The notes: generated from the letters alone by a model not told the origin. Shown: positions 49,216-58,463, numbered from the stretch's first letter. The stretch is DNA of 64,000 nt from Microbacterium ginsengiterrae (GCF_014205075.1 NZ_JACHMU010000001.1:1-64000), one strand, 5' to 3'. Made by a program: numbers and translations.

Positions 49216-50516
49216 CGGGTGGCTCCCGTCGCTGCGGTGAGGGCCTGATCGAGGTCCCAGATGATGTCCTCCGGGTCCTCCAGACCGACGGAGATGCGGA
49301 TGAGGTCCGCCGGAGCACCCGCTGCGACGAGCTGCTCCGCGGTGAGTTGGCGGTGGGTGGTGGATGCCGGGTGGATGACGAGTGTGCGCGCATCCCCGAT
49401 GTTGGCGAGGTGCGAGGCGAGCTGCAGGCTCTCGATGAGGGTCTCCCCGGCTGCTCGGCCGTCCTCTGCGGCGACGCCGAACGCGAACACCGACCCCGGA
49501 CCAAGAGGAAGGTACTTGGCGGCACGCTCGTGATGCGGGTGCGATTCCAACCCCGCCCAGGTGACGTAGGAGATGCGGGGGTCCGATTCCAGCCACTGGG
49601 CGACGACGCGCGCGTTCGCGAGATGGGCGTCGATCCGCTGCGGCAGCGTCTCGATGCCCTGCAGCAGGTTGAAGGCCGATTGCGGGCTGAGCGCGGGACC
49701 GATGTCGCGCAGCTGCTCCGAGCGCAGCTTGGTGAGGAAGCCGTACTCGCCGAAGTTGTCCCACCACTTGATGCCGCCGTATGAGGCGACGGGTTCCGTC
49801 ATCTGCGGGAACTTGCCGTTGCCCCAGTCGAACGTGCCCTTCTCGATGATGACGCCGCCGAGGGTGGTGCCGTGGCCGCCGAGGAACTTCGTGACGGAAT
49901 GGATCACGATGTCCGCTCCGTGCTCGAGCGGACGCGCGAGGTACGGGGTGGCGAGCGTCGCGTCGACGACGAGCGGAAGGCCGGCGTCGTGCGCGACGGC
50001 GGCCAACCCCTCGATGTCGGCGATCTCGCCGGAGGGGTTGCCGATCATCTCGACGTAGACGACTTTGGTCTCCGGTCGGATCGCCGCCGCGTAGTCGGCG
50101 GGGTCTGTCGACGGGACGAACGTCGTGTCCACTCCGAATCGACGGAGCGTCACGTCGAGTTGAGTGACGGTGCCGCCGTAGAGCTGGGCCGAGGCGACGA
50201 CGTGGTCTCCGGCGCCGACGAGCGCGGCGAAGGTGATGAACTCGGCGCTCATCCCGGATGCCGTCGCCACGGCCCCGATCCCACCCTCCAGCGATGCGAG
50301 CCGCTCTTCGAGGGCAGCGACCGTGGGGTTTCCGATGCGGGAGTAGATGTTGCCGTACTTCTGTAGCGCGAAGAGGTTGCCGGCATCCTTCGCGTCGTCG
50401 AAGACGAAGGAGGTCGTCTGATAGATCGGCACGGCGCGCGCACCGGTGGCGGCGTCGGGCGTCCCGCCGGCGTGGAGGGCCCGGGTGCGGAACCCGAAGC
50501 GGTGTTCTTCCGTCAT
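49212..50516 (-). CDS. metY: O-acetylhomoserine sulfhydrylase (bifunctional aminocarboxypropyltransferase type)
   Basis: A 434-residue PLP enzyme of the Cys/Met metabolism family. It joins O-acetylhomoserine with sulfide to give homocysteine. The PLP Lys is in HSVTKFLGGHG; TRALHAGGTPDAATGARAVPIYQTTSFVF and the YSRIGNPTVAALEERLASLEGG loop are diagnostic. Full length. It sits behind the acs gene and the sulfonate transporter genes (8-base gap), so the operon can move sulfur from uptake toward methionine. Confidence 0.92.
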   Translation of the reverse strand: MTEEHRFGFRTRALHAGGTPDAATGARAVPIYQTTSFVFDDAKDAGNLFALQKYGNIYSRIGNPTVAALEERLASLEGGIGAVATASGMSAEFITFAALVGAGDHVVASAQLYGGTVTQLDVTLRRFGVDTTFVPSTDPADYAAAIRPETKVVYVEMIGNPSGEIADIEGLAAVAHDAGLPLVVDATLATPYLARPLEHGADIVIHSVTKFLGGHGTTLGGVIIEKGTFDWGNGKFPQMTEPVASYGGIKWWDNFGEYGFLTKLRSEQLRDIGPALSPQSAFNLLQGIETLPQRIDAHLANARVVAQWLESDPRISYVTWAGLESHPHHERAAKYLPLGPGSVFAFGVAAEDGRAAGETLIESLQLASHLANIGDARTLVIHPASTTHRQLTAEQLVAAGAPADLIRISVGLEDPEDIIWDLDQALTAATGATR

Positions 50517-50524
50517 GTCTTCCT

Positions 50525-52552
50525 TCAGTGTGTTTCCTGGCTGGTGCCGAACCGGGTGAGGGCGGTGGCGATGGCCGCCACGGCATCCGGGTTCTGCAGC
50601 GATGTGATGTCTCCGAGCGGCTGCGGCGTCCGGCCGGCGCGCCGGTCCTGCTCGGCCTCCCAGAGCTGCGCGAGGAGCCTGCGCATGATCTTTCCCGACC
50701 GGGTCTTGGGCAGATCCGGGACGAGGACGATGTGGCGCGGCTTGGCGACCGGTCCGATCTCACGGGCGACGCGATCGCGGAGGGCGGATGCCGTGACCTC
50801 TCCGTTTCCGGAGGGGATGACGAAGGCCACCACCGCCTGCCCCGTGAGGGGGTCGGCGACCCCCGCCGTACCCGCCTCCCCGACGCTCGGGTCGGCGACG
50901 AGGGCCGATTCGATCTCGATCGTGGACAGGCGGTGACCGGAGACGTTGACCACGTCATCCAGCCGGCCGAGGATCCAGATGTGCCCGTCCTCGTCGCGGG
51001 TCGCCCCGTCTCCCGCGACGTAGTACCCACCGAACTCGCCGTGCCCGGCGTAGGTCGACCAGTACGAGTCGCGGTAGCGCTGCGGGTTCCCCCACACGGT
51101 GCGGGCCATGCCGGGCCAGGGGCGACGGACGACGAGGGTGCCCGACTGTCCTGCCCGTACCTCGGCACCGTTCTCATCGACGACGGCGACGTCGATCCCC
51201 GGCAGTGCGACGGACGCGGAGCCTGGCTTCAGGGTGGTCACGCCGGGCAGCGGGACGATCATCGCCGCCCCTGTCTCCGACTGCCACCACGTGTCGATGA
51301 TGGGAAGCTCGTCGCGTCCGAAGGTGCGCCGGAACCACACCCACGCCTCCGGGTTGATCGCCTCCCCCACCGTGCCGAGCAGGCGGATACTGGACAGGTC
51401 GTGCCCTGAGGGCAGATGCTCGCCGAACCAGGTCATGAAGGTGCGGATGAGCGTCGGGGCCGTGTAGTACACCGTCACGCCGTAGCGCTCGATGATCTCG
51501 AGGTGCCGCTCCCGATGAGGACTGTCCGGCGTCCCCTCGTAGATCACCTGGGTGAGACCGTTCGAGAGCGGCCCGTAGATCTCGTAGGTGTGCGCGGTGA
51601 CCCATGCCAGGTCAGCCGTGCACCAGTGCACGTCGTTGGGTTTCGCGTCGAAGTGCGCCCAGTGCGCCCAGCTCGCGTGCGCGAGGTAGCCGCCGGATGT
51701 GTGCACGAGCCCCTTGGGCTTCCCCGTCGTGCCGGACGTGTAGATGATGAACAGCGGATGCTCCGCGGCGAAGGGCTGCGCGGTGTGCTCGGGGCTCGCC
51801 GTGTCGACGACATCATGCCACCAGACGTCCCGCCCGTTGGTCCACGGCACGTCCTGGCCTGTTCGTCGCACGACGAGCACATGCTCGAGTGCCGGCAGAT
51901 CGTGGGCCGCGACGTCGGCGGCGGACTTCACTTCCACCGCGGAACCCCGCCGGTACTGCCCGTCGCTGGTCACCAGCAGCTTGGCGCCGGTGTCGGTGAG
52001 ACGGAAGCGTACGGCCTCCGCGGAGAATCCACCGAACACGAGCGAGTGCACCGCGCCGATGCGCGCGCACGCCAGCGCGATGACGATCGTCTCGATGAGG
52101 ACGGGCAGGTACACGACGACCCGATCGCCTGGAGCGATGCCCAGTGAGGTCAGCGCGTTGGCGGCCTGGGCGACCCGTCGCTGCAGGTCGGCGTAGGTGA
52201 CCGTCGTGCGGTCGCCGGGCTCGCCTTCGAAGTGCAGGGCGACCTTGCCTCCGCGACCGGCGGCGACATGCCTGTCGACGCAGTTGTATGCGACGTTGAG
52301 CGTGCCGCCGTCGAACCAGCGCGCCGCAGGGATCGCGCCGTCGGTCGGCGGCTGCCACTGCATGGCGGTGTGCCACGGGGTCACCCAGTCGAGTCGCCGC
52401 GCGGCATCCTCCCAGAACGCGATGGGGTCGGCATCGGCGCGAGCATAGGCGTCTCCGGCGACGTTGGCCTGAGCGAGGAACTCCGGCGACGGCGGGTAGA
52501 CGCGGTCTTCGATCAGTCGTGCTTCGGGCAGAGCGGTCTCGATCAGGTCCAT
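50525..52552 (-). CDS. acs: Acetyl-CoA synthetase-like AMP-forming ligase
   Basis: A 675-residue ANL-family ligase. YTSGTTGKPKG (271-281) binds ATP; TWWQSETG (421-428) contains the Trp that limits the pocket to small acids; GRLDDVVNVSGHRLSTIEIE is the hinge; PKTRSGKIMRR holds the catalytic, acetylation-controlled Lys. The pocket Val, Thr and Val positions look acetate-like, though the WVTAHTY loop has Ala where Gly is usual. Its start overlaps the last ten bases of ssuC. An acetate role (acetyl-CoA for O-acetylhomoserine) or a small sulfonated acid such as sulfoacetate are both possible. Confidence 0.88.
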   Translation of the reverse strand: MDLIETALPEARLIEDRVYPPSPEFLAQANVAGDAYARADADPIAFWEDAARRLDWVTPWHTAMQWQPPTDGAIPAARWFDGGTLNVAYNCVDRHVAAGRGGKVALHFEGEPGDRTTVTYADLQRRVAQAANALTSLGIAPGDRVVVYLPVLIETIVIALACARIGAVHSLVFGGFSAEAVRFRLTDTGAKLLVTSDGQYRRGSAVEVKSAADVAAHDLPALEHVLVVRRTGQDVPWTNGRDVWWHDVVDTASPEHTAQPFAAEHPLFIIYTSGTTGKPKGLVHTSGGYLAHASWAHWAHFDAKPNDVHWCTADLAWVTAHTYEIYGPLSNGLTQVIYEGTPDSPHRERHLEIIERYGVTVYYTAPTLIRTFMTWFGEHLPSGHDLSSIRLLGTVGEAINPEAWVWFRRTFGRDELPIIDTWWQSETGAAMIVPLPGVTTLKPGSASVALPGIDVAVVDENGAEVRAGQSGTLVVRRPWPGMARTVWGNPQRYRDSYWSTYAGHGEFGGYYVAGDGATRDEDGHIWILGRLDDVVNVSGHRLSTIEIESALVADPSVGEAGTAGVADPLTGQAVVAFVIPSGNGEVTASALRDRVAREIGPVAKPRHIVLVPDLPKTRSGKIMRRLLAQLWEAEQDRRAGRTPQPLGDITSLQNPDAVAAIATALTRFGTSQETH

Positions 52553-53379
52553 CGCGTGAGCAGGCGCCTTTCGATGAAGCCGAGGATGGCGTTGGTGATG
52601 GTGCCCAGCAGCGCGAGGAGCACGATGGCGAGCAGGATGCGGTCGACGCGACCGTTGGTCTGCGAGTCGTTGAGCATCCACCCGAGCCCCATCGAGGACG
52701 CGATGAGCTCTGCCGCGACGAGGAACAGCCACGACTGGGCGAGCGCGAGACGCAGGCCCGACATCACCGAGGGGACGACCGCGGGCAACTGGACCGTGCG
52801 GAACAGCGACCACCCGCGGAGGCTGAACGAACGTCCGGCCTCGACGAGGTGCGGGTCCACATGCCGGAGGGCGTCGGCGACGGAGGTGTAGACGGGGAAG
52901 AACGCGCCGATCGCGATCAGCGTGATCTTCGACTCCTCCCCGATCTGCATCCACAGGATCAGCAGCGGCACCCAGGCCAGTGACGGCACGGCACGGAGTG
53001 CGGCGAGTGTCGGGCTCAAGAGCACGTCACCGAGCTTGGACAGACCCACGATCGCCGCGACCGCGAGGCCGACGAGAGATCCGATCGCGAAGCCGAGCAG
53101 GACGCGCTGCACGGAGATCGCGATGTGCGTCCACAGCTGTCCGCGTTCCGCCAGCTCGACGCCCGCAGTGATGACGGACCCCGGGGTGGGGAGTCGGTAG
53201 GCCGGCACGAGCCCGGAGGTCGTGGCGATCTGCCAGACGAGGAGGATGACGGCGGGAACGAGGAGCCCGCCGATGACGCGCACTCCCGGGCGGGACCACA
53301 GACTGCGCGGGCCGGAGCCCGGCTCGTCCTGCGCGCGTCGCGTTGCCTCGCCCGTGACGCCCTGGGCGACCCGGCTCAT
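52543..53379 (-). CDS. ssuC: Sulfonate/nitrate/taurine-type ABC transporter permease
   Basis: A 278-residue permease with six membrane segments, the first at VIGGLLVPAVILLVWQIA. The family EAA-type loop reads LVEAGRSFSLRGWSLFRTVQLPAVVP. The start ATG overlaps the stop of the binding-protein gene (TGATG), and its end overlaps acs. It forms the channel for the SsuB/SsuA components. Confidence 0.9.
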   Translation of the reverse strand: MSRVAQGVTGEATRRAQDEPGSGPRSLWSRPGVRVIGGLLVPAVILLVWQIATTSGLVPAYRLPTPGSVITAGVELAERGQLWTHIAISVQRVLLGFAIGSLVGLAVAAIVGLSKLGDVLLSPTLAALRAVPSLAWVPLLILWMQIGEESKITLIAIGAFFPVYTSVADALRHVDPHLVEAGRSFSLRGWSLFRTVQLPAVVPSVMSGLRLALAQSWLFLVAAELIASSMGLGWMLNDSQTNGRVDRILLAIVLLALLGTITNAILGFIERRLLTRWT

Positions 53380-54407
53380 CAGCCCTGCACGGCCTTTTGC
53401 GCGAAGTCCGGGAAGATGATCTCGGACAGTGCCTTGTCGACGGCGTCCTGCCCGCCCTGCACGTCGCCCGAGTCGACGATCACCGGAGCGATCTTCTCGA
53501 GGACCTTCAGTTGCGCGTCGCCGGGGACACCGTCGACGTCGAGGTTAGAGCGCTCCTCGATCACCGTGGTCGCCACCTCGATGTCGATGCCTGAGGCGTC
53601 GGCGAGCAGCTGAGCGGTCTCCTCGGGGTTCGCCAGCGCCCACTCGCGAGCCTGCTCGTAGGCATCGACCACGGCCTGGGCGAGATCGGCGTGGTTGTCG
53701 ATGAAGTCCTCGGTCGCGTTGAGGAAACCGTAGGTGTTGAAGTCGACGTTGCGGTAGACGAGCTGGTCACCGGATTCGACCTCTGCGGCGGCCATGATCG
53801 GGTCGAGCCCGGCCCATGCCTCAACGGATCCGCCGTCGAGCGCCGCGCGCCCGTCCGCGTGCTGGAGGTTCTGCACCTCGACGTCGTCGACGCTCAGGCC
53901 GCTCTCCTCCAGCGCCTGCAGGAGGAAGAAGTACGGGTCGGTGCCCTTGGTCGCCGCGACCGAGGTCCCGGCGAGATCGGCGACGGTGGTGATGCCGCTG
54001 TCCGGCGTCGTGACGATCGCCGACCACTCGGGCTGCGAATAGATGTCGATCACCTTGATGGGCGAACCGTTGGCGCGCGCGAGCAGCGCTGCCGACCCGG
54101 CTGTGGAACCGACGTCGACAGACCCGGAGCGCAGCAGCTCGTTCGCCTTGTTGGAGCCGGCGGACTGGACCCACTCGACCGTCACGTCGTCGCCGAGGAT
54201 GTCGTCGAGGATGCCCTGGTCCTTGATCACCAGGCTCAGTGGGTTGTAGGTCGCCCAGTCGACCGTCACGGTGCTCGCGGACCATTCGCCCGAGGCGGAC
54301 TCGGATGCCGCGTCGGCGTTCTCTCCCGCGACGCAGCCGGAGGCCACGAGCATCATCGCTCCCGCGATCGCGGTCGCAGGGAGGATTCGTCGGGTGATGA
54401 GGCTCAT
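53379..54407 (-). CDS. ssuA: Aliphatic sulfonate-type substrate-binding lipoprotein
   Basis: A 342-residue SsuA/TauA/NrtA-type binding protein. MSLITRRILPATAIAGAMML leads to the lipobox VASGC. The family fold shows in VEWVQSAGSNKANELLRSGSVDVGST, GTSVAATKGTDPYFFLLQAL and SVEAWAGLDPIMAAAEVESG. The ligand may be an alkanesulfonate, but nitrate or other anions are used by relatives; no SsuD monooxygenase lies nearby. ATGA overlap with ssuB. Confidence 0.88.
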   Translation of the reverse strand: MSLITRRILPATAIAGAMMLVASGCVAGENADAASESASGEWSASTVTVDWATYNPLSLVIKDQGILDDILGDDVTVEWVQSAGSNKANELLRSGSVDVGSTAGSAALLARANGSPIKVIDIYSQPEWSAIVTTPDSGITTVADLAGTSVAATKGTDPYFFLLQALEESGLSVDDVEVQNLQHADGRAALDGGSVEAWAGLDPIMAAAEVESGDQLVYRNVDFNTYGFLNATEDFIDNHADLAQAVVDAYEQAREWALANPEETAQLLADASGIDIEVATTVIEERSNLDVDGVPGDAQLKVLEKIAPVIVDSGDVQGGQDAVDKALSEIIFPDFAQKAVQG

Positions 54408-55255
54408 CGGGTCTCCAGAGTGTCGCTGTGATGGGTGTCGACGCCCAGCCCCTCGAGGAGCTCGGCGCGCAGCTTCGCGATACCGCGATCGGCGCGGTCG
54501 CGCGGGCGGATGCCGGGAACGCTGATGGTGCGAGCGATCGAGGCGGCATCCGGGTCGGGGTCCACGGCGAGGGAGCGCAGCAGCAGCACCCGGTCCGCGA
54601 GGTAGAGGGCCTCCTCGACGTCGTGCGTCACGAGGAGGATGGTCGTTGGCTCTGCGGCGTGGATGTCCAGCAGGAGGTCCTGCATGCGCAGGCGCGTCAG
54701 CGCGTCGAGCGCACCGAAGGGCTCGTCGAGCAGCAGAACGCTGGGGTTGCGCGCCAGGGCACGTGCGAGGGAGGCGCGCTGCGCCATGCCGCCCGACACC
54801 TCTCGTGGCCGCTGCGCGGCCGCGTGATCCAGCCCGACGAGGCGGAGGAGTTCTCCGACGCGCTCGGCGCGCGCCGTCTTGCCCCTGAGAGATCGCGGGA
54901 GGCCGAGCTCGACGTTCTGAGCCAGAGTGCGCCACGGGAGGAGCCGCGGTTCCTGGAATGCGACGGCTGTGCGCTCGTCGGTGTCCGAGACGCCGGAACC
55001 GTCGATCGTGATGGCACCGCCGCTCGGGGCGTCCAGTCCCGCGATGAGCCGCAGGAGCGTCGACTTGCCGCACCCGGACGGGCCGACGACGGCGACGATC
55101 TCACCGGCGAAGAGGTCGATGTCGAGCTCGCGCAGCACCTGCCGGCGACCGTCGGAGACGGGGAAGTGACGCTCCACGCCTTCCAGGCGCACGGCGGTCG
55201 CAGCGCCGGTACGGGCGGTGTTCTCCGTGCGGGGAGGAAGGAGTGCGGTGCTCAT
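54404..55255 (-). CDS. ssuB: Sulfonate-type ABC transporter ATP-binding protein
   Basis: A 283-residue ATPase: Walker A GPSGCGKST, signature VSGGMAQRASLARAL, Walker B VLLLDEPFGALD, switch His in LVTHDVEEAL. Typical of the SsuB/TauB group (LPWRTLAQNVELGL). It is the first gene of the six-gene unit ssuB-ssuA-ssuC-acs-metY-CoA-binding protein, all linked by overlaps or very short gaps. Confidence 0.92.
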   Translation of the reverse strand: MSTALLPPRTENTARTGAATAVRLEGVERHFPVSDGRRQVLRELDIDLFAGEIVAVVGPSGCGKSTLLRLIAGLDAPSGGAITIDGSGVSDTDERTAVAFQEPRLLPWRTLAQNVELGLPRSLRGKTARAERVGELLRLVGLDHAAAQRPREVSGGMAQRASLARALARNPSVLLLDEPFGALDALTRLRMQDLLLDIHAAEPTTILLVTHDVEEALYLADRVLLLRSLAVDPDPDAASIARTISVPGIRPRDRADRGIAKLRAELLEGLGVDTHHSDTLETR

Positions 55256-55283
55256 TCGTCCATCGTCGCGGAGCGGACGAGAT

Positions 55284-55306
55284 GTGACGAGTCACGCCGT
55301 AACGTA
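55284..55306 (-). promoter_or_regulatory. Promoter and palindrome upstream of ssuB
   Basis: A possible -10 TACGTT (55306-55301) precedes ssuB by about 45 bases. GTGAC-ga-GTCAC (55284-55295) is a perfect palindrome just downstream of it and could be a repressor site. No SAM riboswitch is recognisable. Confidence 0.45.
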
Positions 55307-55355
55307 CCGTCACACGCGCGGAACCTCCGCTGTCTGCGCACGTGCGCGCATACGA

Positions 55356-55400
55356 AACGGGCCGCCACCCGCGCCGGTGAAGGCGGGGTGACGGCCCGTT
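55356..55400 (-). terminator. Hairpin terminator after rpsA
   Basis: AACGGGCCG (55356-55364) and CGGCCCGTT (55392-55400) form a 9-bp perfect outer stem, extended inward by CCACCC/GGGGTG with one mismatch. It lies 13 bases after the rpsA stop. Confidence 0.75.
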
Positions 55401-55412
55401 CGAGTGGTGTGC

Positions 55413-56876
55413 TTACGCGTTGCCGCCCGAGAGCTTCTCGCGCAGAGCGGCGAGAGCCTCGTCATCGGCGAGCGTGCCGGCGCCGGTGGAGTCGCTCGTG
55501 AACGACTGACCAGCGGCAGCGCCGAAGTCGTCGCCCGCGGCAGCCTCGGCCTCGGCGGCCTTGACGACGGCAGCCTTGTGCGCCTCCCAGCGAGCCTGGG
55601 CTGCAGCGTACTCCTGCTCCCATGCCTCGCGCTGAGCGTCGAAGCCTTCCTTCCACGCACCGGTCTCGGGGTCGAAGCCCTCCGGGTACTTGTACTCGCC
55701 GTTGTCGTCGTACTCGGCGAGCATGCCGTACAGAGCCGGGTCGAACTCGGTGCCGTTGGGGTCGACCGACTCGTTGGCCTGCTTGAGCGACAGCGAGATG
55801 CGACGACGCTCCAGGTCGATGTCGATGACCTTGACGAAGACCTCTTCGCCGACGGAGACGACCTGCTCAGCCAGCTCGACGTGCTTGCTGGAGAGCTCGG
55901 AGATGTGCACGAGGCCCTCGATGCCGTCTGCGACGCGGACGAACGCACCGAACGGAACGAGCTTGGTGACCTTGCCCGCAGCGATCTGACCGATCGCGTG
56001 GGTGCGGGCGAAGACCTGCCACGGGTCCTCCTGCGTCGCCTTCAGCGACAGGGAGACGCGCTCGCGGTCGAGGTCGACCTCGAGGATCTCGACGGTGACC
56101 TCCTGGCCCACCTCGACGACCTCGGAGGCGTGCTCGATGTGCTTCCAGGACAGCTCGGAGACGTGCACGAGGCCGTCAACGCCGCCAAGGTCGACGAACG
56201 CACCGAAGTTGACGATCGACGAGACCTGGCCCTTGCGGACCTGGCCCTTGTGCAGGTTGTTGAGGAACGTGGTGCGCGACTCGGACTGCGTCTGCTCGAG
56301 GAGAGCACGGCGGCTGAGGACGACGTTGTTGCGGTTCTTGTCCAGCTCGAGGATCTTCGCCTCGATCTCCTGACCCAGGTACGGGGTCAGGTCGCGGACG
56401 CGACGCAGCTCGATGAGCGAGGCCGGCAGGAAGCCACGGAGACCGATGTCGACGATGAGGCCACCCTTGACGACCTCGATGACGGTTCCGGTGACGACGC
56501 CGTCGTCTTCCTTGATCTTCTCGACGTCTCCCCATGCACGCTCGTACTGGGCGCGCTTCTTGGAGAGGATCAGTCGGCCTTCCTTGTCCTCCTTCTGGAG
56601 AACGAGGGCCTCGACCACGTCGCCGACCTTGACGACCTCGTTGGGGTCGACGTCGTGCTTGATGGAAAGTTCGCGGGAGGGGATGACACCCTCGGTCTTG
56701 TATCCGACGTCGAGCAGAACCTCATCGCGGTCGATCTTGACGATCGTGCCTTCGATGATGTCGCCGTCGTTGAAGAACTTCAGAGTCTTCTCGACCGCGG
56801 CCAGGAAGTCCTCAGCAGATCCGATGTCGTTGATGGCGACCTGCTTGGTGGCCGGGGCGGTCGTTGCGGTAGTCAT
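55413..56876 (-). CDS. rpsA: 30S ribosomal protein S1
   Basis: mRNA-binding ribosomal protein of 487 residues with four S1 OB-fold domains (starts near 36, 122, 207 and 294; GDIIEGTIVKID, DGVVTGTVIEVV, GQVRKGQVSSIV, GQIAAGKVTKLV). The last ~110 residues are non-S1: an acidic, Trp/Tyr-rich stretch (GEYKYPEGFDPETGAWKEGF) and an Ala/Glu helix. Four domains is the actinobacterial form. ATG at 56876 (MTTATTAPATKQ) with AAGGA upstream. Confidence 0.96.
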   Translation of the reverse strand: MTTATTAPATKQVAINDIGSAEDFLAAVEKTLKFFNDGDIIEGTIVKIDRDEVLLDVGYKTEGVIPSRELSIKHDVDPNEVVKVGDVVEALVLQKEDKEGRLILSKKRAQYERAWGDVEKIKEDDGVVTGTVIEVVKGGLIVDIGLRGFLPASLIELRRVRDLTPYLGQEIEAKILELDKNRNNVVLSRRALLEQTQSESRTTFLNNLHKGQVRKGQVSSIVNFGAFVDLGGVDGLVHVSELSWKHIEHASEVVEVGQEVTVEILEVDLDRERVSLSLKATQEDPWQVFARTHAIGQIAAGKVTKLVPFGAFVRVADGIEGLVHISELSSKHVELAEQVVSVGEEVFVKVIDIDLERRRISLSLKQANESVDPNGTEFDPALYGMLAEYDDNGEYKYPEGFDPETGAWKEGFDAQREAWEQEYAAAQARWEAHKAAVVKAAEAEAAAGDDFGAAAGQSFTSDSTGAGTLADDEALAALREKLSGGNA

Positions 56877-57087
56877 GTAGTGGGTTGTCCTTGTTGGGTG
56901 GTAACTCGGGCTTCTCCGTTCGTTCACGCACGCGTGGACCAGCCGGAGGAGCGAATGGATTTTGATTGGTGAAACTCGGGCGCGCGTGTACGCGTCACGA
57001 GTGACACTTCAGATTACCAGAGATCCACCCCGGATGACCATGTGGATAACTGCGCACCGCCGTGGCGGTTCACGTTAGCGTTGGCGC
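56877..57087. promoter_or_regulatory. Leader of rpsA and promoter of the lipoprotein gene
   Basis: Minus strand: TAATCT (57016-57011) is a likely rpsA -10, giving a leader of about 130 bases, long enough for S1 autoregulation, though no structure is obvious. Plus strand: TAGCGT (57076-57081) lies six bases before the GTG at 57088. No small gene is seen. Confidence 0.5.
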
Positions 57088-57636
57088 GTGACTTTCCGCC
57101 GATCGACGATGAGCCGGGTTCGCGCAGCAGCGCTGCTCGCCGTCGCCGCCGTCGCCGCCGTCGCGCTGAGCGCATGCGGCCCGGCGGCGGAGCCGACGCC
57201 CACCCCGACGGCGGCGTTCGCCAGCGAGGAAGAGGCCTTCACCGCGGCCGAGGAGACCTACCGCGCGTACAACGACGCTGGGAACGCGCGCCGGGATGGT
57301 CTCGCCACACCTAACCCGCAGGATTTTCTTCTGGGCTCAGCTCTTGAAGGCGACATCGAAGCGCTGAACCAGCTTCGTGAATCGGGCCTGCGACTTGACG
57401 GTCGGGTGGAGTTGGAGCTCTTTGACGGCATTAGCGTGTCGCTAACAGAGCACCCACCGCAGGTAGTAGGCCTTGTTTGCCTCGACGCAAGTCAGGCAGT
57501 CGTTCGTGATAGTCACGGCGACGACGTCACACCGCCCGAGCGAGCATCGAAAGTGGCTCAGACAGTTACTTTCATTGCAGTCGGGGACGACTTGCTCATA
57601 GCCGCTGAAGAGCTCGCGGAAGATCCGCGATGCTGA
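57088..57636 (+). CDS. Lipoprotein of unknown function
   Basis: A 182-residue protein starting at a GTG six bases after TAGCGT (leaderless type). An N-terminal helix ends in the lipobox ALSAC (Cys at about residue 30), followed by a TPTPT linker and a domain with AAEETYRAYNDAGNARRDG, similar in shape to small actinobacterial lipoproteins. From about base 57300 the base composition drops sharply (50% GC at 57541-57600 against 78% at 57181-57240) and codons change to TTT, GTT and CTT, as if the 3' part was replaced by transfer. It overlaps the next gene by seven bases. Confidence 0.78.
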   Translation: MTFRRSTMSRVRAAALLAVAAVAAVALSACGPAAEPTPTPTAAFASEEEAFTAAEETYRAYNDAGNARRDGLATPNPQDFLLGSALEGDIEALNQLRESGLRLDGRVELELFDGISVSLTEHPPQVVGLVCLDASQAVVRDSHGDDVTPPERASKVAQTVTFIAVGDDLLIAAEELAEDPRC

Positions 57637-58463
57637 CAGTCAAGATCGGCGCGACTGTCGCCATGAGCCTCGCTGCGACCCTCAGTCCCATCCACATGGT
57701 CTCATCGGGTGCCGAATGCGCGAAGGAGCTGGCCCTTCTTGGGCTGTGCGACAACAACACCGGCACGGAGATCATCATCGACGGGTCGCAGGAGACGGGC
57801 GGGGACCCCGGCTCCTCCCCCATCGATGTCGGCTGGCAACCGCCGACGGACGACTCGTGGTCCCCGCAGAAGCCATTCGACTTCGACCAGTGCCTGATCG
57901 ACTGGGACTCCTACATCCACTGCTTCCGCGCATCGGAAGAGGCCGAGGAGAAGATGGAGGAGGATGACGCCCCGGCGATACCGGCCGTGACCATCTCCGA
58001 TCTCGTCCGCTTCGCACCCGCAGGCTCCGTCATCCACGGCGAGCCGGACGACGTCGGCGTCGTCGGGCTGCCGATGAACTTCGTGGCCGCGGCATCCGTG
58101 CACACGGTCGATGCGTCACTCTTCGGATTCCCGATCTCCGTACGGTTCACCCCGTCCGCGTACGACTTCTCCTTCGGCGACGGCACAACGCTCACCGCGT
58201 CGTCGGGCGGCGCGACGTGGGAGAGCCTCGGGCAGGCGCAGTTCACACCGACCGACACCGGCCACACCTACACCGAACGCGGCACGTACACGGCCAGGGT
58301 CGATGTCCGATACACCGCCGAGGTCGACCTCGGCGTCGGCTGGTTCCCCGTCGACGGTGAAGTCACCGCACCCGGCCCTGCACGGGATATCCGTATCTTC
58401 CAGGCCCACACGGCGCTCGTCGCGTACACGTGCGCGCAGGCTCCCACCTCCCCCGGCTGCTGA
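57630..58463 (+). CDS. Secreted or surface protein with a PKD-like domain
   Basis: A 277-residue protein. The N-terminus (MLTVKIGATVAMSLAATLSP) is a weak signal peptide. An acidic linker (EEAEEKMEEDDAP) leads to a beta-rich C-terminal domain with YDFSFGDGTTL and HTYTERGTYTARV, the PKD hallmark (FGDG...HTY...G.Y). Seven Cys are present. PKD domains mediate binding at the cell surface. The start overlaps the end of the lipoprotein gene, so both are probably one unit. Only the first ~100 bases share the low GC of the upstream segment. Confidence 0.72.
   Translation: MLTVKIGATVAMSLAATLSPIHMVSSGAECAKELALLGLCDNNTGTEIIIDGSQETGGDPGSSPIDVGWQPPTDDSWSPQKPFDFDQCLIDWDSYIHCFRASEEAEEKMEEDDAPAIPAVTISDLVRFAPAGSVIHGEPDDVGVVGLPMNFVAAASVHTVDASLFGFPISVRFTPSAYDFSFGDGTTLTASSGGATWESLGQAQFTPTDTGHTYTERGTYTARVDVRYTAEVDLGVGWFPVDGEVTAPGPARDIRIFQAHTALVAYTCAQAPTSPGC

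Noticed and set aside
55256..55355. Possible SAM riboswitch ahead of the sulfur/metY operon
   Set aside because: No conserved SAM-I, -II or -IV core could be recognised; only a short palindrome and a -10 box.
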